Shown here: one piece after another, positions 38,395 to 46,087 of the stretch
Layout of the letters: each line of letters starts with the position of its first letter
Numbering within the stretch: position 1 is the first letter of the stretch
Assembly (NCBI GenBank): GCA_023838465.1
Contig: JAIVEQ010000009.1
Span: 1-64,000, forward strand
Length of the DNA: 64,000 nt
From: Candidatus Thiodiazotropha sp.
GTDB taxonomy: Bacteria > Pseudomonadota > Gammaproteobacteria > Chromatiales > Chromatiaceae
Direction: 5' to 3'
The notes under the pieces: model-generated
What the model was told of the DNA's origin: nothing
Databases searched by the model: none
What the model saw: only the letters and a program-made list of their open reading frames with translations
Program-made: the position numbers and the translations under genes

Positions 38395-38799
38395 ATGTAC
38401 ACAGTTACCAAAGAGATCCACTTCTGCTATGGCCATCGGCTACTGAATCATCAAGGGAAATGCCGCCACCTACATGGCCACAATGCCAAAGCGGTCATCC
38501 GTTTGGAGTCGCAGCAGCTCGACTCCCTGGGAATGGTGTGTGATTTTGCTGATATCGGTAACTATGTGAAGGGTTGGATCGATCAGACCCTTGATCACAA
38601 TATGTTGCTGCATGCCGATGACCCGGTACTACCCCTGTTGCAGGAGGCCGGTGAGTCTGTGTATGTGATGAAGCACAATCCCACTGCAGAAAATATTGCC
38701 CGCCTGATCTATGAACATGTGGAAACCGGCGGTTTTCCCGTCGTTGAGGTAGCAATCTTTGAAACTGACAGCGCTTTGGCCAGTTACCGCAGAAACTAG
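38395..38799 (+). CDS. queD: 6-carboxytetrahydropterin synthase / 6-pyruvoyl-tetrahydropterin synthase homologue
   Basis: A 134-residue member of the QueD/PTPS family, which converts dihydroneopterin triphosphate to a tetrahydropterin, the second step of queuosine synthesis. Zinc histidines are H14, H27 and H29 (CYGHRLL and HLHGHNA); the catalytic Cys23 lies just before them (GKCRHLHGH); the PTAENIARLIYEH and IFETDSALASY segments complete the active site. The ATG at 38395 matches the family start; reading from 38008 is wrong. No other que genes are near, so PTPS-type variants with other roles are possible. Confidence 0.88.
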   Translation: MYTVTKEIHFCYGHRLLNHQGKCRHLHGHNAKAVIRLESQQLDSLGMVCDFADIGNYVKGWIDQTLDHNMLLHADDPVLPLLQEAGESVYVMKHNPTAENIARLIYEHVETGGFPVVEVAIFETDSALASYRRN

Positions 38800-38829
38800 T
38801 ACTCCTTCAAGAAAAGGATTTAAGGAGTT

Positions 38830-38862
38830 AGTACTCCATCAAGGTGATATTGATGGAGTACT
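38830..38862. terminator. Strong hairpin between convergent queD and amt
   Basis: A perfect 13-bp inverted repeat, AGTACTCCATCAA-ggtgata-TTGATGGAGTACT, between two converging genes. A partial echo, AGTACTCCTTCAAG, occurs at 38798-38811. No T-run follows, so it may be a factor-assisted terminator or a transcript-stabilising structure. Confidence 0.55.
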
Positions 38863-38911
38863 AGGGCCAATTCCACTATAAAGCAGAATTGGCTGCAGAG
38901 TGGGTTGCCTA

Positions 38912-40228
38912 TCAGGTGATTTCGTTATAGCCGCGCTCTTCGTGCAGCACGATATCCAATCCCTCGATCTCCTGCTCATGGTTTACCCTCAATCCCAACA
39001 GCAGATCGACAAGCTTGAGAATCGCAAAGGTTGCTACAGCCGTAAACGCTATGGTTGCTATGACACCGATAAACTGGACATACAACTGCCCCCCCATGGT
39101 CTCGATCCCCTCTGCAAAACCATACCCTGAAAAAAGACCCAGAGAAGTCGAAGAGAAGATGCCAGCCAGCAATGTCCCTAGGATGCCACCCACACCATGG
39201 ACAGGAAACACATCCAGAGAATCATCAATCTTCAGAACCTGTTTCAAGTAGTTTGTGGCTGAGAAACAGACGATGCCCGCCAACAGACCGATCACCAAAG
39301 CACCTGCGGGACTCACAAAGCCGGATGCTGGGGTAATTGTACCCAGGCCCGCTACCATACCGGTCACTGCACCCAAAGCACTGGGCTTACCGAACTTGAT
39401 CCATTCACGTACCAGCCATGTCATAGCCCCGGTTGCGGCAGAAATATGTGTCACCAACATCGCCATCGATGCATTGCCGTCAGCCGCTAATGCACTGCCA
39501 CCGTTGAATCCAAACCATCCAACCCACAGCATACCCGCTCCAGTGATGGTCATAGTCATGTTATGCGGCATCATGGAAGAGGTACCAAAACCACGCCGCG
39601 GCCCCATCACCATCGCTGCAACCAATGCCGCAACACCCGCAGTGATATGGACCACAGTCCCCCCGGCAAAATCATACAGTCCCATGTCACCCAACCAGCC
39701 GCCACCCCATACCCAGTGGGTCACCGGCACGTAGACCACCATCAGCCAGATTGCACTGAACAACAGCATGGCGGAAAAACGCATGCGTTCAGCAAAACCA
39801 CCCACTATCAGCGCCGGGGTGATGATCGCGAACGTCATCTGAAACAGCATGAACAGCGATTCAGGAATATCCCCGGACAGGGTATCTTTACCAATACCTG
39901 CCATCAGCACCTTGCTAAAGTCACCCAGCCAGGCATTCCCTTCACCAAAGGCCAAACTGTATCCCGCAATCAGCCACAGAATTGAAACCATGCCTGCAAT
40001 GGCAAAACACTGCATCAGCACAGAAAGGACATTCTTTGCCCGCACCAATCCACCGTAAAACATGGCCAGGCCCGGCAGAGTCATGAATAGAACCAACGCG
40101 GTTGATGCCATGATCCAGCCGGTATTCGCACTATTGAGAGTCTGTTCGTCCGCCAGGCAGACACCGGGTAATAACACACTGCCTAGCAATAGCCACCTGC
40201 CAAGGCTTGTAATTTTGCTGAAATTCAT
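38912..40228 (-). CDS. amt: Ammonium transporter
   Basis: A 438-residue Amt/Rh channel: signal sequence with LLPGVCLA, then eleven membrane helices. Conserved stretches: TALVLFMTLPGLAMFYGGLVRAKNVLSVLMQC, THWVWGGGWL (pore His), DFAGGTVVHITAGVAALVAA, LWVGWFGFNGGSAL and VFPVHGVGGILGTLLAGIF (second pore His). It imports NH4+ or NH3. A glnK gene usually accompanies amtB, but none is adjacent; the gene stands alone. No clear sigma-54 promoter was found in the 280 bp upstream. Confidence 0.96.
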   Translation of the reverse strand: MNFSKITSLGRWLLLGSVLLPGVCLADEQTLNSANTGWIMASTALVLFMTLPGLAMFYGGLVRAKNVLSVLMQCFAIAGMVSILWLIAGYSLAFGEGNAWLGDFSKVLMAGIGKDTLSGDIPESLFMLFQMTFAIITPALIVGGFAERMRFSAMLLFSAIWLMVVYVPVTHWVWGGGWLGDMGLYDFAGGTVVHITAGVAALVAAMVMGPRRGFGTSSMMPHNMTMTITGAGMLWVGWFGFNGGSALAADGNASMAMLVTHISAATGAMTWLVREWIKFGKPSALGAVTGMVAGLGTITPASGFVSPAGALVIGLLAGIVCFSATNYLKQVLKIDDSLDVFPVHGVGGILGTLLAGIFSSTSLGLFSGYGFAEGIETMGGQLYVQFIGVIATIAFTAVATFAILKLVDLLLGLRVNHEQEIEGLDIVLHEERGYNEIT

Positions 40229-40509
40229 GACTACCCCTTAATAAAGATCAGTATTGATAACCTGCAGACGCCCAAATAAATGGCACATTCTATAGTGAAA
40301 CAGAGGAAAAATACTTACTTTATTAATATCAGTCAGTTACACCCACAACCGCCCCTTCAGAATGACTCAAGTTATTGATCTAGCAGCCGATAGATTTCAC
40401 AAGATGGAAATATTGCAGTCAAATATCAGTACGAAATGACTTGATATATAAGAAATCGTTAATATAATGTACATAACCCTCAACAGGTTGTTCCACAAAC
40501 GGCTATCAA

Positions 40510-41424
40510 ATGAGCAAACAGTATCAGGATTACAGCACTGCAGTCGCACTCGATGAAAGGGAAATACCCTTCAGGATCGAGAGCGTCGATAAGCTACCTG
40601 AATTGGCTCAGGAGGAGTCCTGTCACATTATCAAACAGTATTTCGACCACCTGGAATCGACCCTTACCCAGCAAAACAGCAATATAGATATCGACCAGTT
40701 GCGGGAGATGCTGACAGAGGTATCCGGTTTTATCCGCTCAGGAAAGAGCCAAATCGAAGATGACGGTTATATCCGCATGCTCAACCGCTTGACACGTATC
40801 TATGCAATGGGGATTCGTGTAGAGGACGATAGGGCATTCACCGGTACAGCAGTCAACTTCGCGGATATTCTTGAGACGGTAAGCCAGACCTACACCGGTT
40901 ACGATTACAGTGAATCCATCGGCTTGCTGCTGCACTACATGAACAAGCTGTTCAACTATCGCCAAGAGGGCTGGATAGACGTATTCGAACATATACTCTG
41001 CATGCCCGATTCGATCCGTGTGATGCAGATGCTCAAAGAGCAACACCTTCAGGAGATCCAGAACTGGGTTGAAGAGGGTGTCGATAATCTGTTTGCGATA
41101 TGGGATGAACAGCTGGAGGTCATTGGCAATCTCAATGATGAGATCTACGATTTGGACAAGCTGATCCTTCAGCAAAGCAACCTGCTATCAAGACAAGCTG
41201 CAAGTCAGAAAGATACCTCGATCATTTCTCTAGCACATATCAGAGACAGCCACAGCATCGATAAACTACGAGAAAAGCGTCTGGAACTCGCCACTGCAAG
41301 GGAAGGTAAACTCGAATTGGCAGATCTGCTTGATGCCAATATTCAGGAGTTCGGGGACAGGCTTACAGAGATAAGACGCAGCACCCAGATCCAACTTGTC
41401 TGGAGTAATCCGAACAAACCTTGA
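40510..41424 (+). CDS. Cytoplasmic protein of unknown function with C-terminal coiled coil
   Basis: A 304-residue acidic, helical protein with no signal or membrane segment. Residues 195-300 have heptad character (VIGNLNDEIYDLDKLILQQSNLL, IDKLREKRLELATAREGKLELADLLD), indicating a coiled coil. I recognise no catalytic motif. The central segment RIYAMGIRVEDDRAFTG with the following YTGYDYSESIGLLLHYMNKLFNY might be a small all-helical domain. It is followed by a GGTGATT palindrome. Function unknown. Confidence 0.7.
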   Translation: MSKQYQDYSTAVALDEREIPFRIESVDKLPELAQEESCHIIKQYFDHLESTLTQQNSNIDIDQLREMLTEVSGFIRSGKSQIEDDGYIRMLNRLTRIYAMGIRVEDDRAFTGTAVNFADILETVSQTYTGYDYSESIGLLLHYMNKLFNYRQEGWIDVFEHILCMPDSIRVMQMLKEQHLQEIQNWVEEGVDNLFAIWDEQLEVIGNLNDEIYDLDKLILQQSNLLSRQAASQKDTSIISLAHIRDSHSIDKLREKRLELATAREGKLELADLLDANIQEFGDRLTEIRRSTQIQLVWSNPNKP

Positions 41425-41434
41425 GTAAAATTAA

Positions 41435-41455
41435 GGTGATTGAAAGCAAATCACC
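41435..41455. repeat. Short palindromic repeat GGTGATT...AAATCACC, copy A
   Basis: GGTGATTgaaagcaAATCACC, an inverted repeat 10 bp after the stop codon of the preceding gene. A near-identical core (GGTGATTGATAGCAAATCAC) occurs at 43628-43647, and both are followed at similar distance by CTTCC-GATT-CTCAC and a run of A, so the homology extends to about 75 bp. Confidence 0.5.
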
Positions 41456-41731
41456 CAATAAGCGAATTAAACCGCACTTCCAGATTACTCACTGCATCAA
41501 AAACATATGCCTTTCGGATCTTATCAGTGACAGTAATGGATCATTGAGCGAGTAGTAAAAACACCTTTAAGAAGTTACAAGTTTTTGCCATCAAGAACCC
41601 ATTTTGGCATCGGATTACTAAAACCACTCAATAATCAACGCTGTTATCGGAAAACGCCACATACTCTCACATCGAATATGAAAGGCGATCAATAGCATGT
41701 GGCGAACCGAGATTCAAAGGATACATAGCGC
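41456..41731. other. Intergenic region after the coiled-coil gene
   Basis: About 275 bp with no gene. It contains an 8-bp inverted repeat with a long loop, CGCCACAT and ATGTGGCG, at about 41655-41705, just beyond the end of the convergent secreted-protein gene. Confidence 0.4.
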
Positions 41732-42148
41732 CTATTTAGACGCTGCTGGAATACCATGACATACCATGGAAATTTCACCAGTTTCTGAAATCACGACTTG
41801 GCCTTTATCAACAACCACCGTGGTTTCGAATCCCCCTTCCTCGTGCCTTATTGAGCACATATCAAGAGGAAATTCTGTCTCTCCTTTCTCACGGACCAGG
41901 TTGTCTCCCTGCGGCTTCGCCATACATGTCGCGTTTACTATGCCGCTTGGTGTTGCTGTGATCTTAACTATCGTATCGTTTGCCCTGAAGAAGCTGAGAA
42001 GATTACCTTCTTCATCAATATTGTATGCTCTACAATATGACTGATCAGGTGATAGATACATGAAACCCGTACTTTCCGCGATAGCGTCGTCAATGCTCAG
42101 GCTGAAAAGTGCCAATACACCCATTACACCGAAATGGATATTATTCAT
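41732..42148 (-). CDS. Exported protein of unknown function under a c-di-GMP riboswitch
   Basis: A 138-residue exported protein: a signal peptide with SLSIDDAIA before the mature start, then a small beta-rich domain with four cysteines in the mature part (SYCRAYNI, VNATCMAKP, LDMCSIRHEE, SMVCHGIP), suggesting two disulfides. No family recognised. AGGAGG lies 7 bases before the ATG, and a c-di-GMP-I riboswitch occupies the leader about 30-100 bases upstream, so production is tied to c-di-GMP. That points to a surface, matrix or adhesion role. Confidence 0.7.
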   Translation of the reverse strand: MNNIHFGVMGVLALFSLSIDDAIAESTGFMYLSPDQSYCRAYNIDEEGNLLSFFRANDTIVKITATPSGIVNATCMAKPQGDNLVREKGETEFPLDMCSIRHEEGGFETTVVVDKGQVVISETGEISMVCHGIPAASK

Positions 42149-42177
42149 TGTGCCTTCCTCCTGGCCATGCCTACCAT

Positions 42178-42252
42178 CCCTTCGGCAACTCAGCTATCTC
42201 TATCGAGACCTGACGCTTTGCGCCTCTTCCTCGCGAAAGATTTGCCTTTATC
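42178..42252 (-). promoter_or_regulatory. Cyclic di-GMP-I (GEMM) riboswitch
   Basis: On the minus strand: GGCAA (42246-42242) pairs with TTGCC (42188-42184) as helix P1; between them are GGCAAATCTTTCGCGAGGAA, the diagnostic GCGCAAAGC, the CAGGTCTC element and GATAGCTGAGTTGCCGAAGG. This follows the GEMM-I consensus (GGCAAA, CGCAAAGC, GG-CCU, AUAGC-G-GUUGCCG) closely, with a short P3 helix. It ends about 30 bases before the start codon of the exported-protein gene, and the AGGAGG ribosome site lies between, allowing translational or transcriptional control. Confidence 0.88.
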
Positions 42253-42287
42253 GAGGTGAATTCCATTTCCCTTCCTTCCCTACAGTA

Positions 42288-42293
42288 ATTATA
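42288..42293 (-). promoter_or_regulatory. Probable -10 box of the riboswitch transcript
   Basis: TATAAT on the minus strand (CGACTATAATTAC), about 35 bases ahead of the riboswitch, at a good distance for transcription to start just upstream of it. No convincing -35 hexamer is seen. Confidence 0.5.
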
Positions 42294-42549
42294 GTCGTCA
42301 CGTTTCCTAATTTTTTGCCCCTAGTCCGAATAAGACCGTTAATATCTGCTTCTTATAGAACATGAGTCACGCGAAAGACGGACAATAGATTCATACCTTG
42401 GAATAGACTGCTCCAGACCCTAAGGAGACGTTCAACTGGAGTGTGGCTCACAGCTAGCTCTTCAGCGAATGTGGTCGCTCGGTGAGAGTTAGAAAACTAC
42501 AACTTGAATCAGCTTGAAAAGTGGTTTCGCGAGACTTTTACGGTTTAAT
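42294..42549. other. Intergenic region beyond the riboswitch promoter
   Basis: About 255 bp between the riboswitch-controlled gene and norF. No gene or repeat recognised; it holds any upstream elements of the riboswitch promoter and the end of the norE-norF transcript. Confidence 0.4.
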
Positions 42550-42831
42550 TCAATTTAGGGTGGTCAATCGTCGTATATCCTCACCCCAGCCGTAGAAGAA
42601 AATCACCAGCATCGGTATCAGCGTAATGAACAAGCGCAGAATACCTCGTATACGCTGATTGGCCGAACGCATTTCCATGTAGTGGTCAATCACAATACTG
42701 CCTTTTAAGGCTATGAGAACGGCAACCGTCAATGTGAGTAACCATCCGGCCTGACCTCTCTCTCCTATCAATGCCCCAAGAAAGGTGAGACCGATTAGCA
42801 TCAACCAGATTCTTTCGGTATGTCCAATCAT
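42550..42831 (-). CDS. norF: Small membrane protein, NorF / cytochrome oxidase subunit IV-like
   Basis: A 93-residue protein with three membrane helices and the KGSIVIDHYMEMR segment typical of the NorF/COX4_pro family. It follows the norE-like gene by ten bases on the same strand. NorE and NorF are accessory to the nitric-oxide reductase NorCB; the catalytic genes are not in the window. A cytochrome-oxidase accessory role cannot be excluded. Confidence 0.78.
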   Translation of the reverse strand: MIGHTERIWLMLIGLTFLGALIGERGQAGWLLTLTVAVLIALKGSIVIDHYMEMRSANQRIRGILRLFITLIPMLVIFFYGWGEDIRRLTTLN

Positions 42832-42841
42832 AATTTGCCAG

Positions 42842-43453
42842 TTATCTCAAAATGTAGAAGAAGGAGAAAATCACAAGCCAGATAACATCGGTTGTATGCC
42901 AATAGAGTGCTGCTGCTTCCAAACCACTGTAATTTTTCGATGAATAGGCACCTACCCCGGTACGTAATGCAATCCAGATTAATCCCATCAGGCCCCAACT
43001 GACATGGACCAGGTGAGTTAGCGTCAGATAGTAATAGACCGTATAGAAAACCCCGGTCTCTCCGTGAATGCCATGGGCGACATTCCAGCGAATTTCAAAA
43101 TACTTCACAATTGGATAACCGAAGCCCAGGAGTATTGCCATGATAGTCCAGCGTAATGAGGCTTTGCGTTGATCACTACGAATGGCACTCACAGCTTTCA
43201 CCATACAGTAGCCACTCGTGAGCAATAAAATGGTGATGGTGGTGCCTGCCGAAGTGATGAGTTTATCCGGGCCGGTAGAAAAAGCCTCCGGATTATGAGC
43301 TTTGGCGATGAAATAGACGATGAATAACAGGAGAAATTCAACCAGTACACAGAATATACCTACCCAGATACCACTGTTTCCGGGAATTCGACCGGGAGCG
43401 GTTATCTCGGTGTCTACAGTTACAGATAATGATTCGGTGGAAGGCGTGTTCAT
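42842..43453 (-). CDS. norE: Cytochrome c oxidase subunit III-like protein (NorE)
   Basis: From ATG 43453 a 203-residue membrane protein with five helices, of the cox3/NorE type (GNSGIWVGIFCVLVEFLLLFIVYF, YYLTLTHLVHVSWGLMGLIW, EAAALYWHTTDVIWLVIFSFFYI with the conserved His-Thr-Thr-Asp). The short five-helix form and the adjacent norF support NorE over a true oxidase subunit. The start could be Met at 43477. The reading frame runs on upstream to 43642, but that part overlaps a decayed copy of the selO 3' end and is not believed coding. Confidence 0.83.
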   Translation of the reverse strand: MNTPSTESLSVTVDTEITAPGRIPGNSGIWVGIFCVLVEFLLLFIVYFIAKAHNPEAFSTGPDKLITSAGTTITILLLTSGYCMVKAVSAIRSDQRKASLRWTIMAILLGFGYPIVKYFEIRWNVAHGIHGETGVFYTVYYYLTLTHLVHVSWGLMGLIWIALRTGVGAYSSKNYSGLEAAALYWHTTDVIWLVIFSFFYILR

Positions 43454-43480
43454 TGGGTATTGATCAAGCGACCTCATAGT

Positions 43481-43619
43481 GTCATGTCCCGCGAAAGGCC
43501 ATTGCATCTTATTCATGAGCAAGAGGTGGCTCTGAGTAGTATACGAGACCAGGCCGTTCAGCGAAAGGCTCGGCAAGTACCTGCCGCTGTTCATTGAATA
43601 CGCTGAAATCATCCTGAAC
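43481..43619 (-). pseudogene. Remnant of the selO 3' end
   Basis: A 139-bp stretch aligning without gaps to 46087-46225, the 3' end of the intact selO gene, at about 83% identity by eye (24 differences). Translated in the selO frame it reads DFSVFNE-RQVLAEPF then YSEPPLAHE and an in-frame stop, then AMAFRGT, against AMTFCGT in SelO. It lies right before norE. It shows that the region between (NmrA, AraC, repeat) is bracketed by two copies of the same gene end. Confidence 0.85.
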
Positions 43620-43627
43620 AAAATCTG

Positions 43628-43647
43628 GGTGATTGATAGCAAATCAC
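43628..43647. repeat. Short palindromic repeat GGTGATT...AAATCAC, copy B
   Basis: GGTGATTGATAGCAAATCAC, the second copy of the short palindrome found at 41435. Similarity continues to about 43700 (CTTCC-GATT-CTCAC and a run of A). It borders the selO remnant directly. Confidence 0.5.
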
Positions 43648-43710
43648 AGGGCCAGTGAAATGAGCTGCTCTTCCCGATTCCTCACCACTTTAAAAATCAA
43701 TCCCGGCGAT

Positions 43711-43737
43711 AAGACCGCTGCTGAGTACAGCGGTCTT
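43711..43737 (-). terminator. Terminator-like hairpin after the NmrA gene
   Basis: Perfect 10-bp stem AAGACCGCTG-ctgagta-CAGCGGTCTT, 30 bp beyond the NmrA-family stop codon on the minus strand. The T-run is short, so efficiency may be modest. Confidence 0.6.
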
Positions 43738-43766
43738 TAAAAGCACAGTTACAATCGATGAAGACA

Positions 43767-44612
43767 TCAGGCTGATTTCCTCTGCATCTCAGCATCCCAA
43801 ACACCCGACTCAATTGATTTCTGTACATAGGCTTTAAAGTCTGTCGCCGGTCGACCAAGCGCTTCTTCAACACCGAACATCACCTGGCTGTTTCTGCCGT
43901 CAAAGACAACGGTGAACAGCTCGCGTAACAACCATTGCATAGTTTCCGGTACGCCTTGTTCGCGTAAAGTATCGATGTATACATCGATTGGAACAGTGCT
44001 GTATTTCACAGGCCGACCCAGTGCCTCGGAAATTTCCCTCATGCATTGCGCGAAAGTCAGCGCACGAGGGCCGGTGACTTCGAACAGTTTGTTACGGTGG
44101 CTGGGATCGGTTAAAGCAGCAACGGCAACGTCAGCGATATCATCAGCATCGATAAACGGTTCTAGTGTCCCTTCCGCAGGTAACACCAGCTCGCCAGCCA
44201 GGATATCTTCCAACATAAAACTTTCACTGAAGTTCTGGCAAAACCAGCTGGCTCTGACAATATTCCATGAAATACCACTGCTTTTGAGTACTTCCTCCAC
44301 GCGTTGTGCACCGGCTTCACCACGACCCGAAAGCAGAACGATGTGTTTCAATCCGACTTCGCGGGCGATGCGCACAAACTCTCTAATGGCCGGTTCTGCA
44401 TGGGGTACTGCGAGATCAGGCTGGTAGGTCACATAAGCTGAAGCACAGCCATCGATGACCGATCGCCATGTCTGTGGTTTCTCCCAGTCAAATGACGGGG
44501 TTGTCGATCTGGACACTTGACGGGTGTCATAACCCAGCGTTTGTAGGCGCGTGTTGACTCGGCTGCCTGTTTTACCGTTTTTACCGATGATGAGAATGGG
44601 TGAATGTTTCAT
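43767..44612 (-). CDS. NmrA-family NAD(P)-binding protein
   Basis: A 281-residue atypical short-chain dehydrogenase of the NmrA/NAD(P)H-binding type: N-terminal Rossmann loop GKNGKTGSRV (residues 9-18), LKHIVLLSGRGE, RASWFCQNFSE and DADDIADVAVAAL. This class includes redox sensors and quinone reductases such as YtfG. It is transcribed divergently from an AraC-type activator with 170 bp between them, the usual arrangement for a regulator and its target. Substrate unknown. Confidence 0.88.
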   Translation of the reverse strand: MKHSPILIIGKNGKTGSRVNTRLQTLGYDTRQVSRSTTPSFDWEKPQTWRSVIDGCASAYVTYQPDLAVPHAEPAIREFVRIAREVGLKHIVLLSGRGEAGAQRVEEVLKSSGISWNIVRASWFCQNFSESFMLEDILAGELVLPAEGTLEPFIDADDIADVAVAALTDPSHRNKLFEVTGPRALTFAQCMREISEALGRPVKYSTVPIDVYIDTLREQGVPETMQWLLRELFTVVFDGRNSQVMFGVEEALGRPATDFKAYVQKSIESGVWDAEMQRKSA

Positions 44613-44784
44613 GATTTCGATTTCCTGTGCTGTTTAATCTTGGTTTGGACGAAGCATTTACGTAACGTTCGCTTAAACTATGGGGCAGAATAATCGGATT
44701 AACTATCACAGTATGTCTGCAATTCTTTGCCTTTCGTCCAAAGTTATGGACTATTAAGTAAAATTAGTGCCAGACTTAAGCATC

Positions 44785-45753
44785 ATGAAGCTGCGTACCC
44801 ATACAAACATTCCTGACTTCACCGACCCACTCGGTGAAACCCTTCACTTGCTCCGGCTTAACGGCACCTTTTACTGCCGGTCCGAGTTAACGGCACCCTG
44901 GGGCATAGAACTGCCTCCCTTTGAGGGGCGTATGATGTTTCATGTGGTTACCTCCGGGCACTGTTGGTTGGAGGTTGAAGGCGAAGAACCACACCTGCTT
45001 CAACAAGGCAGTCTGGCGCTCGTACCTCATGGCAACGGACACTGTATCCGTAGTAAGCCAACCGATGAGACCCTACCGCTATTCGACATACCGGTTGAGC
45101 GGGTTAGCGACCGTTACGAGATTATGCGTCACGGTGGTGATGGTGAAATGACCCACCTGACCTGTGGCGTGGTACGCTTCGATCATGTTGCGGGACAACA
45201 ACTCATCGCGTTGTTACCCAAAGTGTTGCAGATTGACACCTGGGCTGATGAAGAGGGTAGCTGGCTGCAAAGTACACTCCGCTTTATTGCTCGTGAAGCC
45301 AGGGAACTGAGGCCAGGCGGAGAAACAGTCATCACACATTTAGCCGATATCCTCATTATCCAGGCTATCCGATCATGGTTAGACTCGGCACCCGATGCCA
45401 ATCGGGGCTGGCTTGCTGCCTTGCGCGACAAGTATGTCGGCAAGGCGCTCGCAGCTATCCACCGTGAACCCGAAAAAGACTGGACCGTGGCTTCGCTGGC
45501 CAAAGAGGTGGGTATGTCACGCTCTGGGTTTTCGGCCAGATTTACCGACCTGGTAGGCGACTCAGCCATGCGTTATTTAACCCAGTGGCGCATGCAACTT
45601 GCCCGTGCACAGCTTCTGGAAACATCGGACTCCCTGTCAGTGCTAGCCAACCGCCTGGGCTATCAATCCGAAGCAGCATTCTGCAGGGCATTCAAACGGG
45701 TATTTGGTGTGTCACCGGGAAGTATTCGCCACACCTCCGCAGCCCCGCTTTGA
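44785..45753 (+). CDS. AraC-family transcriptional regulator
   Basis: A 322-residue AraC-type regulator of the cupin_6 subgroup. The N-terminal cupin sensor runs over about residues 10-180 (RMMFHVVTSGHCWLEVEGEE, LVPHGNGHCI); the C-terminal double helix-turn-helix follows, with VASLAKEVGMSRSGFSARFTDLVG as the first and LSVLANRLGYQSEAAFCRAFKRVFGVSP as the second. The start is uncertain (GTG 44767 or ATG 44785); neither has a good ribosome site. Divergent from the NmrA gene, which it most likely controls. Confidence 0.9.
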   Translation: MKLRTHTNIPDFTDPLGETLHLLRLNGTFYCRSELTAPWGIELPPFEGRMMFHVVTSGHCWLEVEGEEPHLLQQGSLALVPHGNGHCIRSKPTDETLPLFDIPVERVSDRYEIMRHGGDGEMTHLTCGVVRFDHVAGQQLIALLPKVLQIDTWADEEGSWLQSTLRFIAREARELRPGGETVITHLADILIIQAIRSWLDSAPDANRGWLAALRDKYVGKALAAIHREPEKDWTVASLAKEVGMSRSGFSARFTDLVGDSAMRYLTQWRMQLARAQLLETSDSLSVLANRLGYQSEAAFCRAFKRVFGVSPGSIRHTSAAPL

Positions 45754-45828
45754 TCACCACAAACTGACGGAATCACTGACATCCGGACATCTGCTTATGG
45801 CTGTTGGGTAATCTACGAGTCCAATTAT

Positions 45829-46067
45829 CCTAGAATCCGCAGTTGAACATGGATTTGTGGGAAATCCCGGCGTATCCAGCAAGGCGTCGTTCGCCGTTAA
45901 TGGCCATTCCCTTAACAAGAACGACAACGCAGCTGGGTGCGTCGGGATTTTTCACAAATGCTTGTAGCGTTAATGGGTTCACCCAATGGGTGAGGATAAA
46001 ATTCATTAATTGACCTAGCATTTCATTACCTTACGTCAGACATAAGCGGTCAACTGCGGAATCTAGG
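45829..46067. repeat. 240-bp inverted-repeat element, copy 2
   Basis: Second copy of the element at 16690-16929: the left end CCTAGAATCCGCAGTTGA is identical, and the right end TCAACTGCGGAATCTAGG at 46050-46067 is also identical; the middle has drifted, mainly around 45960-46020. It fills the 334-bp gap between the AraC and selO genes, ending about 20 bp past the selO stop. No gene inside. Confidence 0.85.
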
Positions 46068-46087
46068 ATTATCAACCCGGCGTGGCG

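Noticed and set aside
43454..43642. 63-residue N-terminal extension of the norE protein
   Set aside because: It overlaps the decayed selO copy in another frame; the family start is at 43453 or 43477.
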